A DNA stretch of 64,000 nt from contig JAJFJA010000059.1 of assembly GCA_021774445.1 (NCBI GenBank), positions 219,830 to 283,829 of the forward strand, read 5' to 3'. The DNA is from Alphaproteobacteria bacterium (GTDB lineage: Bacteria; Pseudomonadota; Alphaproteobacteria; UBA6615). Below the pieces are notes generated by a model that had not been told where the DNA came from, made no database searches, and worked only from the letters and a program-made list of their open reading frames with translations. Within the stretch, counting starts at the first letter, position 1. Each line of letters opens with the position of its first letter. Positions 17,949-27,533 of the stretch are shown here, piece after piece. The translations under genes and the position numbers were made by a program.

Positions 17949-19067
17949 TCAGACAAACAGCGTCAGCACACCCGTGTAGCCATACAGCCTATTATGCGAG
18001 ATTTCGCCATTGCCGAAAAAGCCGATCAGCGGGATATCGCCGAAGGCATCCCGAATCATCGCCAACTCGACCGCGCCCGGGCCGAACTGATGCGGCCCCC
18101 GGGCGACACAGCTATGGTAGACCGCCGCCTTCGCCCCGTCGCCGAGCCGGCCTTTGAGCTGGCTGAGCATCCGCGCCATGTCCTTCTTGGCGCTTTCCGG
18201 ATCCCGCCGGACGAACATGATCTGGTCACCGGCGACCAGGGTTTCGCCGATCGCCAGCCGCCCGCTCTCCACGTCGATGCCCATCAGGTTGCGCACCATA
18301 TAATCGCCGGTGTCCGAGCCGGTGACCGGCAGCGCCGCATGGACATAGCCGGCGACCCGGCTGAGATCCCGCGCCAGCACCTCGCCGACATCCTCCTTGA
18401 AGACCTCCAGCGCCGGCCGACCGTCCAATTCTGCAACCGCCCGGTCGGCGATCCTGGTCACCTTATGGACACCACTGATCGGCGAGCAACCCTGGGTCAA
18501 CCCGGTCGCCACCTCCACGTCCTGGGCGAACAGCACGCCGGACACGCCGCCGCCGACCGCGACCTCCGCCACTTGAGCCTCACTCTGTCCGGCTGTTAGC
18601 GCACCAACCAGAAAACAACTGGTCGCTTCGGCCAATGCCGAAATGGTCGGGGCGACCGCGCGGTCTTGCGGATCCCCATGCACGATCCCGAAACGCGGCT
18701 GCGTCTTCCCTAGCCAACCCGCCAAACCGACCAGCGTCACCGCCACGTCGGGACCAACGGTTGGCAGCACATGAAACCGGTCCGGCGCGAAGTTGCAGGT
18801 CAACACTGCCAGCGCCGGTTGGTCGAAGAAATCCGCCTCGCCGGCACATATCCCCGGCGCCGCCGCACCGACCCAATGGGGGACCCCGGTGGTCTCGCGC
18901 AGAAAGGTGACGATGCTCGACAAATCGCGCGCCAGCGGCTCGGTGACATAAAGCAGGCCGAGATTGCCGCACACCCCCTTCGGCCCCAGCTCAACACTGC
19001 ATTGTCTTGCCAGACGCGCCCAATCACCGCCCGCCGCGTGGGCCACAAGAAACTCTTCCATCGCCAT
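17949..19067 (-). CDS. FIST (N and C) domain sensor protein
   Basis: A 372-aa soluble protein with both FIST domains, thought to sense small ligands such as amino acids in signalling proteins. N-terminal half: GNLGLLYVTEPLARDLSSIV, VGAAAPGICAGE. C-terminal half: FVRRDPESAKKDMARML, AVYHSCVARGPHQFG and IPLIGFFGNGEISHNRLYGYTGVL, the characteristic FIST_C ending. It stands alone, without a fused kinase or cyclase domain, so any signalling partner is elsewhere. Confidence 0.92.
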   Translation of the reverse strand: MAMEEFLVAHAAGGDWARLARQCSVELGPKGVCGNLGLLYVTEPLARDLSSIVTFLRETTGVPHWVGAAAPGICAGEADFFDQPALAVLTCNFAPDRFHVLPTVGPDVAVTLVGLAGWLGKTQPRFGIVHGDPQDRAVAPTISALAEATSCFLVGALTAGQSEAQVAEVAVGGGVSGVLFAQDVEVATGLTQGCSPISGVHKVTRIADRAVAELDGRPALEVFKEDVGEVLARDLSRVAGYVHAALPVTGSDTGDYMVRNLMGIDVESGRLAIGETLVAGDQIMFVRRDPESAKKDMARMLSQLKGRLGDGAKAAVYHSCVARGPHQFGPGAVELAMIRDAFGDIPLIGFFGNGEISHNRLYGYTGVLTLFV

Positions 19068-19092
19068 GTTGTATCCTGCCGCGGCGCGCGAG

Positions 19093-19776
19093 TCAGCCGG
19101 CGCCGTTTAAGACTTGCAGCACATAGGGCAAAATTCCCTCGACGATCACCGCCACGCCGCGCTCGTTGGGGTGGATGCCATCCGCTTGGTTGAGTGCCGG
19201 CTGCGCCGCGACGCCTTCCAAAAAGAACGGGTAGAGCACCACATCATGCACCTCCGCCAACCGCGGGAACATGTCGTTGAAGGCGTCGCCATAGTCGCGC
19301 CCCAGGTTCGGCGGCGCCAGCATCCCGGTGAGCAACACCTTTGTGTCCGACGCTTTCAGCCGCCCCAGGATATCGTTGAGATTGGCGTAACTGCCGTCGG
19401 GATCGAGACCGCGCAGCCCGTCATTGGCGCCCAGTTCGACAATCACAAGTTCGGGAGCGTCCGCCATGGACCAATCCAGCCGCGCCCGGCCGCCGGCGGT
19501 GGTATCGCCGGAGACGCCGGCATTGATCACCCGTGCCGGCACACCCTGGTCGGCCAGTGCAGCCTCTAACTGGCGCGGGAAACTGGCCTCGTCCGGCAGA
19601 CCGAAACCGGCGGTCAGGCTGTCGCCGAACGCTACGATCGTCGGCCTTTGCTGTGCCTGAGCGGGCATTGCCAGCAGCAGCGCCAACCCGGCGGCAACCG
19701 CAGCCAACGCGTTGAAAACCACGGCAATATGGCCATATCGAGGAGTCCGACCTTCGCTCACTGATCCGGCACCCAT
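19093..19776 (-). CDS. GDSL/SGNH arylesterase (TesA-like), exported
   Basis: Periplasmic SGNH hydrolase similar to E. coli TesA/lysophospholipase L1. A hydrophobic leader ending AMPAQAQQ precedes IVAFGDSLTAGFGL (catalytic Ser), GVSGDTTAGG (Gly), ELGANDGLRG (Asn) and DGIHPNERG (Asp/His). The start at 19776 overlaps the divergent ABC gene's possible ATG (CCATGG), so a slightly later start on one side is likely. Opposite a YbbA/YbbP-type exporter, a conserved bacterial arrangement. Confidence 0.92.
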   Translation of the reverse strand: MGAGSVSEGRTPRYGHIAVVFNALAAVAAGLALLLAMPAQAQQRPTIVAFGDSLTAGFGLPDEASFPRQLEAALADQGVPARVINAGVSGDTTAGGRARLDWSMADAPELVIVELGANDGLRGLDPDGSYANLNDILGRLKASDTKVLLTGMLAPPNLGRDYGDAFNDMFPRLAEVHDVVLYPFFLEGVAAQPALNQADGIHPNERGVAVIVEGILPYVLQVLNGAG

Positions 19777-19807
19777 GGTCTCACCACAACTTGTGACATC
19801 CGACCCG

Positions 19808-20497
19808 ATGATCGAACTGCACGACGTGCATCTCCATTTGGCCAGTGCCGGCGGCGAGGTCAACATCTTACGTGGGCTCGACCTGTCGGTGTCCCGCGGC
19901 GAAACCATTGGTGTGGTGGGCCCTTCCGGCTCCGGCAAATCGACCATGATGATGATCATCGGTGGCCTCGAGCGGCCATCTTCCGGGACCGTGCGCGTCG
20001 CCGGTCGGGACCTCTCCGGCCTGAGCGAAGACGCCCTGGCGCTGTTTCGCCGCGACAATGTTGGCATCGTTTTTCAGGCTTTCCATCTCGTGCCGACCAT
20101 GACCGCGCTGGAGAATGTCGCCATCCCGCTCGAGCTGGCCGGCCGCCGCGATGCCTTTGCCCGGGCCGAGGCTGGCCTGGCCGCCGTCGGTCTCGCCGAC
20201 CGGCAACAGCACTATCCCAGCCAGCTGTCCGGCGGCGAACAGCAACGGGTGGCACTGGCCCGCGCTTTCGTCACCGAGCCCGACTTGCTGCTGGCGGACG
20301 AACCCACCGGCAATCTGGACGGCGAAACCGGTGCCAAGGTGATCGAGGTCCTGTTCGAGTTACAGCGCCGCCACGGCACCACCTTGGTGCTCATCACCCA
20401 TGACAATGCCATCGCCCAAAGCTGCGATCGCATCGTCCGTATCGCCAGCGGCCGCATCGCCGACTCCGCGCCGCCGGTGGCCGCGGCCGCCCTATGA
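19808..20497 (+). CDS. ABC transporter ATP-binding protein, YbbA/LolD type
   Basis: Cytoplasmic ATPase of about 229 aa. Walker A GPSGSGKST, signature LSGGEQQRVALARAF, Walker B LLLADEPTGNLD, and the switch His in LVLITHD are all present, so it should be active. The start MIELHDVHLH at 19808 is family-like; MVSPQLVTSDP at 19775 is the alternative. It overlaps the permease gene by four bases (ATGA). Belongs to the MacB/LolD-type mechanotransmission ABC group. Confidence 0.93.
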   Translation: MIELHDVHLHLASAGGEVNILRGLDLSVSRGETIGVVGPSGSGKSTMMMIIGGLERPSSGTVRVAGRDLSGLSEDALALFRRDNVGIVFQAFHLVPTMTALENVAIPLELAGRRDAFARAEAGLAAVGLADRQQHYPSQLSGGEQQRVALARAFVTEPDLLLADEPTGNLDGETGAKVIEVLFELQRRHGTTLVLITHDNAIAQSCDRIVRIASGRIADSAPPVAAAAL

Positions 20498-23064
20498 GCC
20501 CCGCCGTACCGAGCCACGCGTCATGGAGCCGGCAATGGGCCATTGCCGCGCGGCTCGCCCGCCGTGAGTTACGTGGCGGCCTCCACGGCTTCCGCATCCT
20601 GCTCGCCTGCTTGATCCTGGGTGTTGCCGCCATCGCCGGTGTCGGTTCTGTGTCCCAGGCTATTCTGTCCAGCCTGGCCAGCGATGCCCGCGAGATCCTC
20701 GGCGGCGATGTCGCGTTGCGCTTGATCCATCGTCCGGCGACGGCCGAGCAACAAGACCATCTCGCCGCCAGCGGCGATGTGGCCGGCTTTGTTGATCTGC
20801 GCGCTATGGCCCGTGCCAATGCCCCGGGCAATGACCGCCGCGCGTTGGTCGAACTCAAAGCGGTAGACGGTCTTTATCCTCTCTATGGCGAGCTGACCAC
20901 CGAGCCCCAGCTCATCCCCGACGATATCTTCCTGCCGCGCGATGGCCTTTGGGGGGCGGCGGTCGACGCCAACCTGCTCGAACGCCTGGAGTTAAAGCTC
21001 GGCCAGCAGGTCATGATCGGCGAGTTGCCGGTTGAGCTTCGGGCGATCATCGCTCACGAACCGGATCGGGCCAGCGGCGGCGCCATCGGGTTTTCCCTCG
21101 GCCCACGGGTCATGATCTCCAAGGCCGCCTTGCCCGACACCGGCCTGGTCCAGCCCGGCAGCCTGGTCTATTACGTCTACCGCTTGCGCCTGCCCGAAAG
21201 CACCGACCCAGCCATCTGGAGCCGCGAACTTGCGGCAACCTTCCCCGATGCCGGCTGGCGAATTCGCACCATGGACGAAGCCGCGCCGAGCCTGACACAG
21301 CTCATCGGCCGCACCACTTTGTTCCTCACCTTGGTTGGTTTGACGGCTTTGTTGGTCGGCGGCGTCGGCGTTGCCAATGCCGTTCGTGCTTATCTCGAAA
21401 GCAAGACCGGGGTCATCGCCACTTTCAAATGCCTCGGCGCATCCTCTTGGCTGATCTTTCGGGTCTATCTGCTGCAAATCATGGCTTTGACGGCGGTCGG
21501 GGTCGTTGTCGGCGTAATCCTCGGTGCCGCCACCCCACTACTTGCGGGCGGTTTGCTCTCCGACTTCCTCGAAATCAACATTCGCTTCGCGCTATTCCCC
21601 GCGCCACTGCTGCTGGCCGCTGTGTTTGGCGTGCTCACCGCCTTGGCTTTCGCCACTTGGCCACTTGCCAGAGCCGGCGATGTTCCCGCCGCCAGCCTGT
21701 TTCGCAGCACCGTCGCCCCGCTGGCGGCGCGGCCCCGTCCGGCCTATATCGCCGCTGGTTTGGTTGCCGCAGTTCTGCTCGCCGGCCTCGCCATCGTCAC
21801 CGCGCAGGATCGCGGTTTCGCGACTTGGTTCGTCGGCGGCGCCATTGGCGCCCTGCTCACATTTCAGCTTGCCGGCCATGGCATCATGGCCCTGGCCCGC
21901 CGCGTGCCGCGTGTCCGCATCCCCGCCTTGCGCCTCGCGTTGGCCAATTTGCATCGTCCTGGCGCCCCAACCCCGAGTGTTGTTCTATCTCTCGGCCTCG
22001 GGCTTACGGTCTTGGTCGCCGTTGCGCTGATTCAAGCCAATATGAGCCGCCAAATCATGGACGAGTTGCCGGCCGAGGCACCGGCGTTCTTTTTCCTCGA
22101 CATCCAGCCCGACCAGGTCGCCCCGTTCGAGACCCTGGTCGCCACCGTCGACGGCGTCCAGGGATCCCAGCAAGTTCCCATGCTGCGCGGCCGCATTACC
22201 GAGATCAACGGCCGCCGTGCCCGCCCGGAAGATGTCCAGCCCGAGGCCCGCTGGGCCTTGCGCGGCGACCGTGGCGTCACCTGGGCGCGCTTGGCACCGG
22301 ACAATAGCCCGATCGTCGCCGGTGAATGGTGGCCGGCCGACTATGCCGGCCCGCCGTTGGTCAGCTTCGATGCCGAAACCGCCGCCGGCCTCGGTCTCGC
22401 CATCGGCGATCACCTGACCATCAACGTGCTGGGCCGCAATTTGGAGGCCGAGGTTGCCAACCTGCGTGAGATCGAGTGGGGTAGCCTGGCGATCAATTTC
22501 ATGATGATCTTTTCGCCTGGCATCCTCGAGGCCGCACCGCGCATGCATATCGCCACCGTATTCGCCGACGTCGCCTCCGAAGGCCCCCTCGAGCGCGCCG
22601 TTACCGACCGTTTCGCCAATATCAGCGCCATTCGCGTCCGCGATGCTCTGGCCACCGTCAACCGTGTTGTCCAATCCATCGCCTCGGCGGTCCGGTTGAC
22701 CGCGTCTGTGACCTTGTTGGCCGGCACGCTCGTCCTTGCCGGTGCGGTTGCCGCGGGCCATCGCCGCCGTGTCTACGACGCTGTTATCCTCAAGGTGGTC
22801 GGCGCCACGCGTCGCCATTTGTTGACCGCTTTCCTGCTCGAATATGGCTTGCTCGGTATCATCACCGCCGCTATAGCCGGATTATTGGGGTCCGTCGCCG
22901 CCTGGGCCATACTCACCAAGGTTATGGAGATCCCTTGGCAATTCGAGCCCGGCGTCGTCTTCGCCACCGGCATCGGCTGCACCCTGATAACACTGACTTT
23001 TGGATTTGCCGGAACCTGGCGGGCCTTGAGCCACAAAGCAGCCCCATTGTTGCGTAATGAATAA
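20494..23064 (+). CDS. FtsX-like ABC transporter permease, YbbP type
   Basis: Large inner-membrane permease of 856 aa with an N-terminal TM helix, a periplasmic MacB-like domain and FtsX modules (LVGLTALLVGGVGVANAVRAYLES and VTLLAGTLVLAGAVAAGHRRR), plus further helices between; the double-FtsX layout is that of YbbP. Partner of the preceding ATPase. Such complexes extract or move lipophilic or envelope substrates rather than importing solutes; the substrate is unknown. The neighbouring esterase and lipid genes suggest an envelope role. Confidence 0.93.
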   Translation: MSPAVPSHASWSRQWAIAARLARRELRGGLHGFRILLACLILGVAAIAGVGSVSQAILSSLASDAREILGGDVALRLIHRPATAEQQDHLAASGDVAGFVDLRAMARANAPGNDRRALVELKAVDGLYPLYGELTTEPQLIPDDIFLPRDGLWGAAVDANLLERLELKLGQQVMIGELPVELRAIIAHEPDRASGGAIGFSLGPRVMISKAALPDTGLVQPGSLVYYVYRLRLPESTDPAIWSRELAATFPDAGWRIRTMDEAAPSLTQLIGRTTLFLTLVGLTALLVGGVGVANAVRAYLESKTGVIATFKCLGASSWLIFRVYLLQIMALTAVGVVVGVILGAATPLLAGGLLSDFLEINIRFALFPAPLLLAAVFGVLTALAFATWPLARAGDVPAASLFRSTVAPLAARPRPAYIAAGLVAAVLLAGLAIVTAQDRGFATWFVGGAIGALLTFQLAGHGIMALARRVPRVRIPALRLALANLHRPGAPTPSVVLSLGLGLTVLVAVALIQANMSRQIMDELPAEAPAFFFLDIQPDQVAPFETLVATVDGVQGSQQVPMLRGRITEINGRRARPEDVQPEARWALRGDRGVTWARLAPDNSPIVAGEWWPADYAGPPLVSFDAETAAGLGLAIGDHLTINVLGRNLEAEVANLREIEWGSLAINFMMIFSPGILEAAPRMHIATVFADVASEGPLERAVTDRFANISAIRVRDALATVNRVVQSIASAVRLTASVTLLAGTLVLAGAVAAGHRRRVYDAVILKVVGATRRHLLTAFLLEYGLLGIITAAIAGLLGSVAAWAILTKVMEIPWQFEPGVVFATGIGCTLITLTFGFAGTWRALSHKAAPLLRNE

Positions 23065-23092
23065 GGCGGGTTCCTTGGGAGTGAGTTTCGCG

Positions 23093-23854
23093 ATGTTATC
23101 CCCTGCCGCGCTAACGGCCGTGCGCGCAAACCGGCCGATCTTGACGCTAGTGACCCACCTGGCCGGCGGCGGCCTGCTCTTGGCCGCCATCGCCAACGCC
23201 ACCGGCGCCATGCTACCGCTGCCCAGCGGCTATCTGCCGCTAAGTCTCGGACTTTACGGAATTTTGCTGGCCCTGCTGCTTACGGCGGCCGGGACCGCCC
23301 CGCCTTATCACTTCGGCACCGCCAATCGGATCACTCTATTGCGGGCGATCCTCGTCTGCCTGATCGGTGGCGTCGTGATCCAAACCAGCCATACCACAAC
23401 GATCATCTGGCTGACGGTCGCCACCGCTGCGGTCGCCGAGATACTAGACGGCCTGGACGGCTGGGCCGCCCGCCGCAAAGGCCTCAGTTCCGCCTTTGGC
23501 GCCCGCTTCGATGTCGAGACGGATTCGCTTTTTATTCTGCTGCTCGCCGTACTGATCTGGCGTTTCGAGAAGACCGGCGCTTGGATTCTGGTCATCGGCA
23601 TGATGCGGTATGGCTTTTTGCTCGCCGGGCTGTTCCTCGCCGCCTTGCGCCGTCCACTCCCACCGAGCAAACGCCGCCAGAGCATCTGCGTCGCCCAAGC
23701 GGTTCTACTGACCGTCTGCCTAACCCCGCTGGTGACGCCGGCCATGGCCGGGTTCATCGCCGCCGCCGCGCTGGCCGTCCTGACTTGGTCGTTCGCCGTC
23801 GATATCGTTTGGTTGCTGCGCGCCACGCCGGCTGAAGGAGAACCCCAATGTTAG
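23093..23854 (+). CDS. CDP-alcohol phosphatidyltransferase family protein
   Basis: Integral membrane enzyme joining a CDP-linked lipid or alcohol to a second alcohol. The full catalytic motif is visible as DGLDGWAARRKGLSSAFG followed by ARFDVETD (D-x2-DG-x2-AR-x8-G-x3-D-x3-D). About six TM segments. A GGGAGTGAG element favours the ATG at 23093; the track ATG at 23057 would overlap the permease end and has no ribosome-binding site. The acceptor alcohol is not readable. Confidence 0.9.
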   Translation: MLSPAALTAVRANRPILTLVTHLAGGGLLLAAIANATGAMLPLPSGYLPLSLGLYGILLALLLTAAGTAPPYHFGTANRITLLRAILVCLIGGVVIQTSHTTTIIWLTVATAAVAEILDGLDGWAARRKGLSSAFGARFDVETDSLFILLLAVLIWRFEKTGAWILVIGMMRYGFLLAGLFLAALRRPLPPSKRRQSICVAQAVLLTVCLTPLVTPAMAGFIAAAALAVLTWSFAVDIVWLLRATPAEGEPQC

Positions 23855-24450
23855 CGAATATCGGTCGCCGCTTGCCGCTGCTTTACGGTCTCGCCGCCGC
23901 CGCCTTTGTCACCGCCGCGCCGGCCCACGCCGCACCGGAGGAATACACCATCGATCCGGAGCATTTTTCGATCGGCTTCATGGCCAGCCACGTTGGTTAC
24001 GCCGATGTCCTCGGCATGTTCCTCGAGGCTAACGGCTCCTTCACCTATGACGCCGACGCCGCCACCCTCAGCGACATTCGCATCGAAATCGAGTCCGACA
24101 GCGTCTTTTCCAATCATAAGAAACGCGACCGTCACTTGCGCAGCCCCGATTTCCTCAACGCCCGGGAGTTTCCCAAGATCGTCTTCACCGGGACCGGCGC
24201 CACCAAGACCGGCGAGACCACCGGCATCGTCGAGGGCCAGCTTGAACTGCTCGGCCAAAGCCAGCCGGTGAGCCTGGAAATCACCTTGAACAAGGCGGCG
24301 GTCTATCCCTTCGGTCATGGCAAATACACCCTCGGCATCTCGGCGCGCGCCGGTTTCAAACGCAGCGCTTTCGGCATGACCTATTCTGTCGACGACTTAG
24401 TTGGCGATGATGTCGAATTGATCCTCGAATTTGAGGCAAATCGACAGTGA
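23848..24450 (+). CDS. YceI family periplasmic protein
   Basis: Exported lipocalin-like protein of 200 aa. A signal peptide ends AAPAHAAPEE; the mature part begins YTIDPEHFSIGFMASHVGYADVLGMF and contains SVFSNHKKRDRHLRSPDFLNAREFPKIVF, standard YceI sequence. Family members bind polyisoprenoid-type lipids. A GAAGGAG site precedes the ATG, which overlaps the upstream gene by seven bases. Lies in the ABC exporter / phosphatidyltransferase cluster. Confidence 0.94.
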   Translation: MLANIGRRLPLLYGLAAAAFVTAAPAHAAPEEYTIDPEHFSIGFMASHVGYADVLGMFLEANGSFTYDADAATLSDIRIEIESDSVFSNHKKRDRHLRSPDFLNAREFPKIVFTGTGATKTGETTGIVEGQLELLGQSQPVSLEITLNKAAVYPFGHGKYTLGISARAGFKRSAFGMTYSVDDLVGDDVELILEFEANRQ

Positions 24451-24594
24451 TTCAGCGGTTTGTCGGGCCGTTCAACAGCGCGTGAAGCGGCGGCAAGGCT
24501 TGATTTACCGCCCATCTGCACCCATATTTGTCCAGGTGCCGGGGTTGGCTCGGCATGACTTGATTAGACTTGTCCGCTAGAGGGTACAGCAACG

Positions 24595-25311
24595 ATGGCG
24601 CTTAACATACCGCGACAGACCCAGAGCCGCGCGGCCATGGCCGTTGGCCAGATTGATGAGGGCCTCCGGGCCCATATGCTCCGCGTCTACAACTACATGA
24701 CGGTCGCCCTGGCTCTGACCGGGATCGTCGCTTATCTGGTGGCGTCAACACCGCTGGCCGACGTGATCTTCGGCTCCGGCTTGGCGATTGTCGTCATGCT
24801 CGCGCCCATCGGCGTGGTTCTGTTCCTCAGCGCCCGCATCCATAAAATGAGTTTCGCCAGCACTCAGACCGCATTCTGGGTCTTCGCGGTGCTGATGGGG
24901 CTATCCCTGGCGTCGGTCTTCCTGGCCTATACCCAGACCAGTATCGCGCGCGTATTTTTCATCACCGCCGCGACTTTCGCCAGCATGAGCGTTTACGGCT
25001 ATACCACGAAGCGGGACTTGACCGGTCTTGGTTCGTTCCTGTTCATGGGTTTGATCGGCATTATTCTCGCCAGCGTCGTCAATATCTTCATTGGCAGCGC
25101 CGTCATGCAGTTCGCCATCTCGGTGATCGGCGTGTTGGTGTTCGTTGGCCTGACCGCCTACGACACCCAGAAGATCAAGGAAATGTATTACGAAGGCGAC
25201 GGTACGGAGGTCGCCGGCAAGAAGGCGATCATGGGCGCCTTGCGCCTCTATCTCGACTTCATCAACCTCTTCTTAATGCTGTTGCACTTGTTCGGCATCG
25301 CCCGCGAGTAG
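24595..25311 (+). CDS. Bax inhibitor-1/YccA family membrane protein
   Basis: Seven-helix inner-membrane protein of 238 aa. YNYMTVALALTGIVAYLV, the internal Gly-rich helices and the C-terminal VGLTAYDTQKIKEMYYEGDG plus DFINLFLMLLHLFGIARE are family hallmarks. Homologues act as pH-sensitive calcium leak channels or interact with FtsH. Monocistronic as far as can be seen: about 145 bp precede it and a strong terminator follows. Confidence 0.94.
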   Translation: MALNIPRQTQSRAAMAVGQIDEGLRAHMLRVYNYMTVALALTGIVAYLVASTPLADVIFGSGLAIVVMLAPIGVVLFLSARIHKMSFASTQTAFWVFAVLMGLSLASVFLAYTQTSIARVFFITAATFASMSVYGYTTKRDLTGLGSFLFMGLIGIILASVVNIFIGSAVMQFAISVIGVLVFVGLTAYDTQKIKEMYYEGDGTEVAGKKAIMGALRLYLDFINLFLMLLHLFGIARE

Positions 25312-25334
25312 CCGCGACGGCGCCTTGACAAATC

Positions 25335-25365
25335 AACGCCCGGAAATATTCCGGGCGTTTTTTTT
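25335..25365 (+). terminator. Rho-independent terminator after the Bax-inhibitor gene
   Basis: Perfect 11-bp inverted repeat AACGCCCGGAA / TTCCGGGCGTT with a 3-nt loop, immediately followed by an eight-base T run. It begins 24 bp after the preceding stop. Confidence 0.95.
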
Positions 25366-25438
25366 GCGCTTTGACATTCGCGGCGCCCGACGCCAGGGTC
25401 GCCGACCACACCAATACCGGCGACCACCAGAGACGGCA

Positions 25439-25858
25439 ATGAAGCGCAACATCCTTGAAGTGACCGTTGGTTGGGGCGATTGCGATCCGGCGGAGATCGT
25501 CTACTACCCCAACTACTACCGCTGGTTCGACGATGCCACTCACGCCCTGTTCCGCAGTGTTGGCCTCGATATCGGCAAGTTATATAAGGAGCACCGCGTC
25601 GTCGGCATGCCGCTGGTCGAAAGCAGCGCCCGCTACGTATCGCCCTCCGCCTTCGGCGACGTGCTGAAGATCGCCAGCGCCGTCAGTTCCTGGCAGCGCA
25701 AGGTGCTGGTGGTCTCTCACACCGTCACCAACAACGGCCGTCTGGCTGTCGAGGGCAGCGAAACCCGCATCTGGGGGATGCGCCACCCCGACGACCCATC
25801 CCGTCTCAAGGCCGGTGAGATTCCCGCCGATATCCGCCGCCGCTTCGAAGCCGCCTAA
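25439..25858 (+). CDS. acyl-CoA thioesterase, 4-hydroxybenzoyl-CoA thioesterase family
   Basis: Hotdog-fold protein of about 139 aa. VGWGDCDPAEIVYYPNYYRWFDDA carries the catalytic Asp of the Pseudomonas-type 4HBT family, and LVESSARYVSPSAFGDVLKI follows. The start MKRNILEVTV at 25439 is set by family similarity; the upstream track sequence crosses the terminator and is not coding. Substrate could be an aromatic or short acyl-CoA. It converges with a MarR regulator. Confidence 0.9.
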   Translation: MKRNILEVTVGWGDCDPAEIVYYPNYYRWFDDATHALFRSVGLDIGKLYKEHRVVGMPLVESSARYVSPSAFGDVLKIASAVSSWQRKVLVVSHTVTNNGRLAVEGSETRIWGMRHPDDPSRLKAGEIPADIRRRFEAA

Positions 25859-25870
25859 GAGCCGACCGCG

Positions 25871-26320
25871 TCAACTGGTAAGCCGGGCCAGCAACCCCAT
25901 CAATTGCGCCCGTTCCGCCGGCGTCAACATCGCGCTCAGCGCGTCGTCCTGCTCCTTGACCAGATCGGTCAGCACGGTCAACGCCTGCGTCCCGGCGTCG
26001 GTGAGGCTCAAAACATGGTAGCGCCGATCTTGCGGCGAGCGTTGCCGGGCGATCCAATCCCGCGCCTCCAATCGATCTAGCAAAGACACCAAGGTCGATT
26101 GATCGGTACCGACGGCCTCCGACAACACCCGCTGGGTAAGCCCCGGATTGTTGCCGATCAGCACCAGCACCGCGAACTGTGTGGGCGTGACCTGACGCTC
26201 TTGCAGATGCCGCGAGAAGGACTGGAACACCAGCAGTTGCGCCCGCCGAAGTTGGTAGCCGAGCAGCCCGGGCAGCATGCCGTAATCGATGGCATCAAGA
26301 TCGGTAATGGTTTCGTTCAT
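25871..26320 (-). CDS. MarR family transcriptional regulator
   Basis: Winged-helix regulator of 149 aa: LTQRVLSEAVGTDQSTLVSLLDRLEARDWIAR is the HTH and recognition helix, followed by the wing RSPQDRRYHVLSLTDAG. MarR proteins of this type often respond to aromatic acids or acyl-CoAs; the neighbouring thioesterase is a plausible but unproven target. Confidence 0.93.
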   Translation of the reverse strand: MNETITDLDAIDYGMLPGLLGYQLRRAQLLVFQSFSRHLQERQVTPTQFAVLVLIGNNPGLTQRVLSEAVGTDQSTLVSLLDRLEARDWIARQRSPQDRRYHVLSLTDAGTQALTVLTDLVKEQDDALSAMLTPAERAQLMGLLARLTS

Positions 26321-26468
26321 ACCCTACGCTTTCCCAAGCCTGCGCCCTGGCTTGGGGGCAAGAGCCGACGCCGCACATCCGATAAGCATAATGTCACGGC
26401 GTAACTATTGGGAGAACAAACCATTGCCGACGGCGCACGCGGCCCTAGGGTTAATTGCTAGGCCGTGC

Positions 26469-27326
26469 CTACAAGACCGGCGCCAATATGCGGATATTCT
26501 TGAAGCGCATCTCCCGGCTGCGAACCCGGTCCACCTGATCCGGCCAATCCCACTTATACAGGCCGAAGATCATGTAGCGGCCCTTCTCGTCGTTGAAGGT
26601 CGTAATCGTGTTTTCGCGGGCGAACAGCAGCTCACCATCCTTGTATAGCCGCATGTAGCCGGGATCGGCATAGTCGTGCGACCACTTCACCTCCAGCCGC
26701 CATTGCACGTCGCGGCCAATATCGACTTTGCCGATGTCGATAATCTCGAATTCTTCATAGTCCTGCCAATCGGCCGGCCGATGAACCCGCTTCGACTCGG
26801 CCCGCCGGTTGAACTCGAGCCGGTCGCGATTGAAATAGATCGCCGCGATCGGATTGCGCCAGGTCTCGCCCTGATCAAAATCCGGTATGCCATGCCATTG
26901 CCAGAACAGCTCGCCGATACCATCCGGCTTCCAGCCTTCCGGAATGTAGCTGGTGATCTCGTAAATCAGATCGACCCCGACGCGTGCGTCACCATCGCCA
27001 TCGATGAAATAGGCCTCCGGCAACCGCGAGGCGATCACCATATCGGCCCGCCGCTCGCCCTTATCGACCGAAATCGCCGACACGATCTCGCCGCCCCGAA
27101 CCACCGTATTGTTACTTGTCGTCGGGTCGCCGTTATAATCGAGGCCCAATCGGGTGATCGGCGTCCCGTCCTTGTGACGGCTCAGATCGCCGCTGTCGAA
27201 CAGCACGATCTCGGGGCCGCCCGGCGCCGCCTGAGCGCCGCCTGGCAGCAGGCCGGCAATGCCGATCCCGGGGCCGGCCATGGCGCCCCAAACCAGGACG
27301 GATAGGAGAATATTCCTGCCGTTCAT
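26469..27326 (-). CDS. putative polysaccharide lyase (heparin lyase I-like fold), exported
   Basis: Exported protein of 285 aa with a signal peptide ending near GGAQAAPGG. The body is rich in aromatic beta-strand sequence: ITSYIPEGWKPDG, GELFWQWHGIPDFD, VQWRLEVKWSHDYADPGYM, RLYKDGELLFARENT and GRYMIFGLYKWDW. This pattern matches my picture of the heparin-lyase-I-like jelly-roll group (polysaccharide lyase family members including glucuronan and alginate lyases). I cannot prove catalysis or substrate. It stands divergent from the large membrane protein at 27534. Confidence 0.65.
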   Translation of the reverse strand: MNGRNILLSVLVWGAMAGPGIGIAGLLPGGAQAAPGGPEIVLFDSGDLSRHKDGTPITRLGLDYNGDPTTSNNTVVRGGEIVSAISVDKGERRADMVIASRLPEAYFIDGDGDARVGVDLIYEITSYIPEGWKPDGIGELFWQWHGIPDFDQGETWRNPIAAIYFNRDRLEFNRRAESKRVHRPADWQDYEEFEIIDIGKVDIGRDVQWRLEVKWSHDYADPGYMRLYKDGELLFARENTITTFNDEKGRYMIFGLYKWDWPDQVDRVRSREMRFKNIRILAPVL

Positions 27327-27533
27327 CGAAGCTCCATTCGTCTTAGTCCCAGCACCGCTTTAGCATAGGCGAGAATCGCCTCGTGCTGAGCCCGCGATAA
27401 AGTAGTGCGTGCTCCGCCCTCGCGCAGTGGTGCACCGGCATTGCCGCCAATATCATGCCTCCGCCGTCGATCGCCGCCACGATGCCCCACAAAAAAAGGG
27501 CCGTAGCGGCGTCGAAACCTGCAAGAGGCGCGA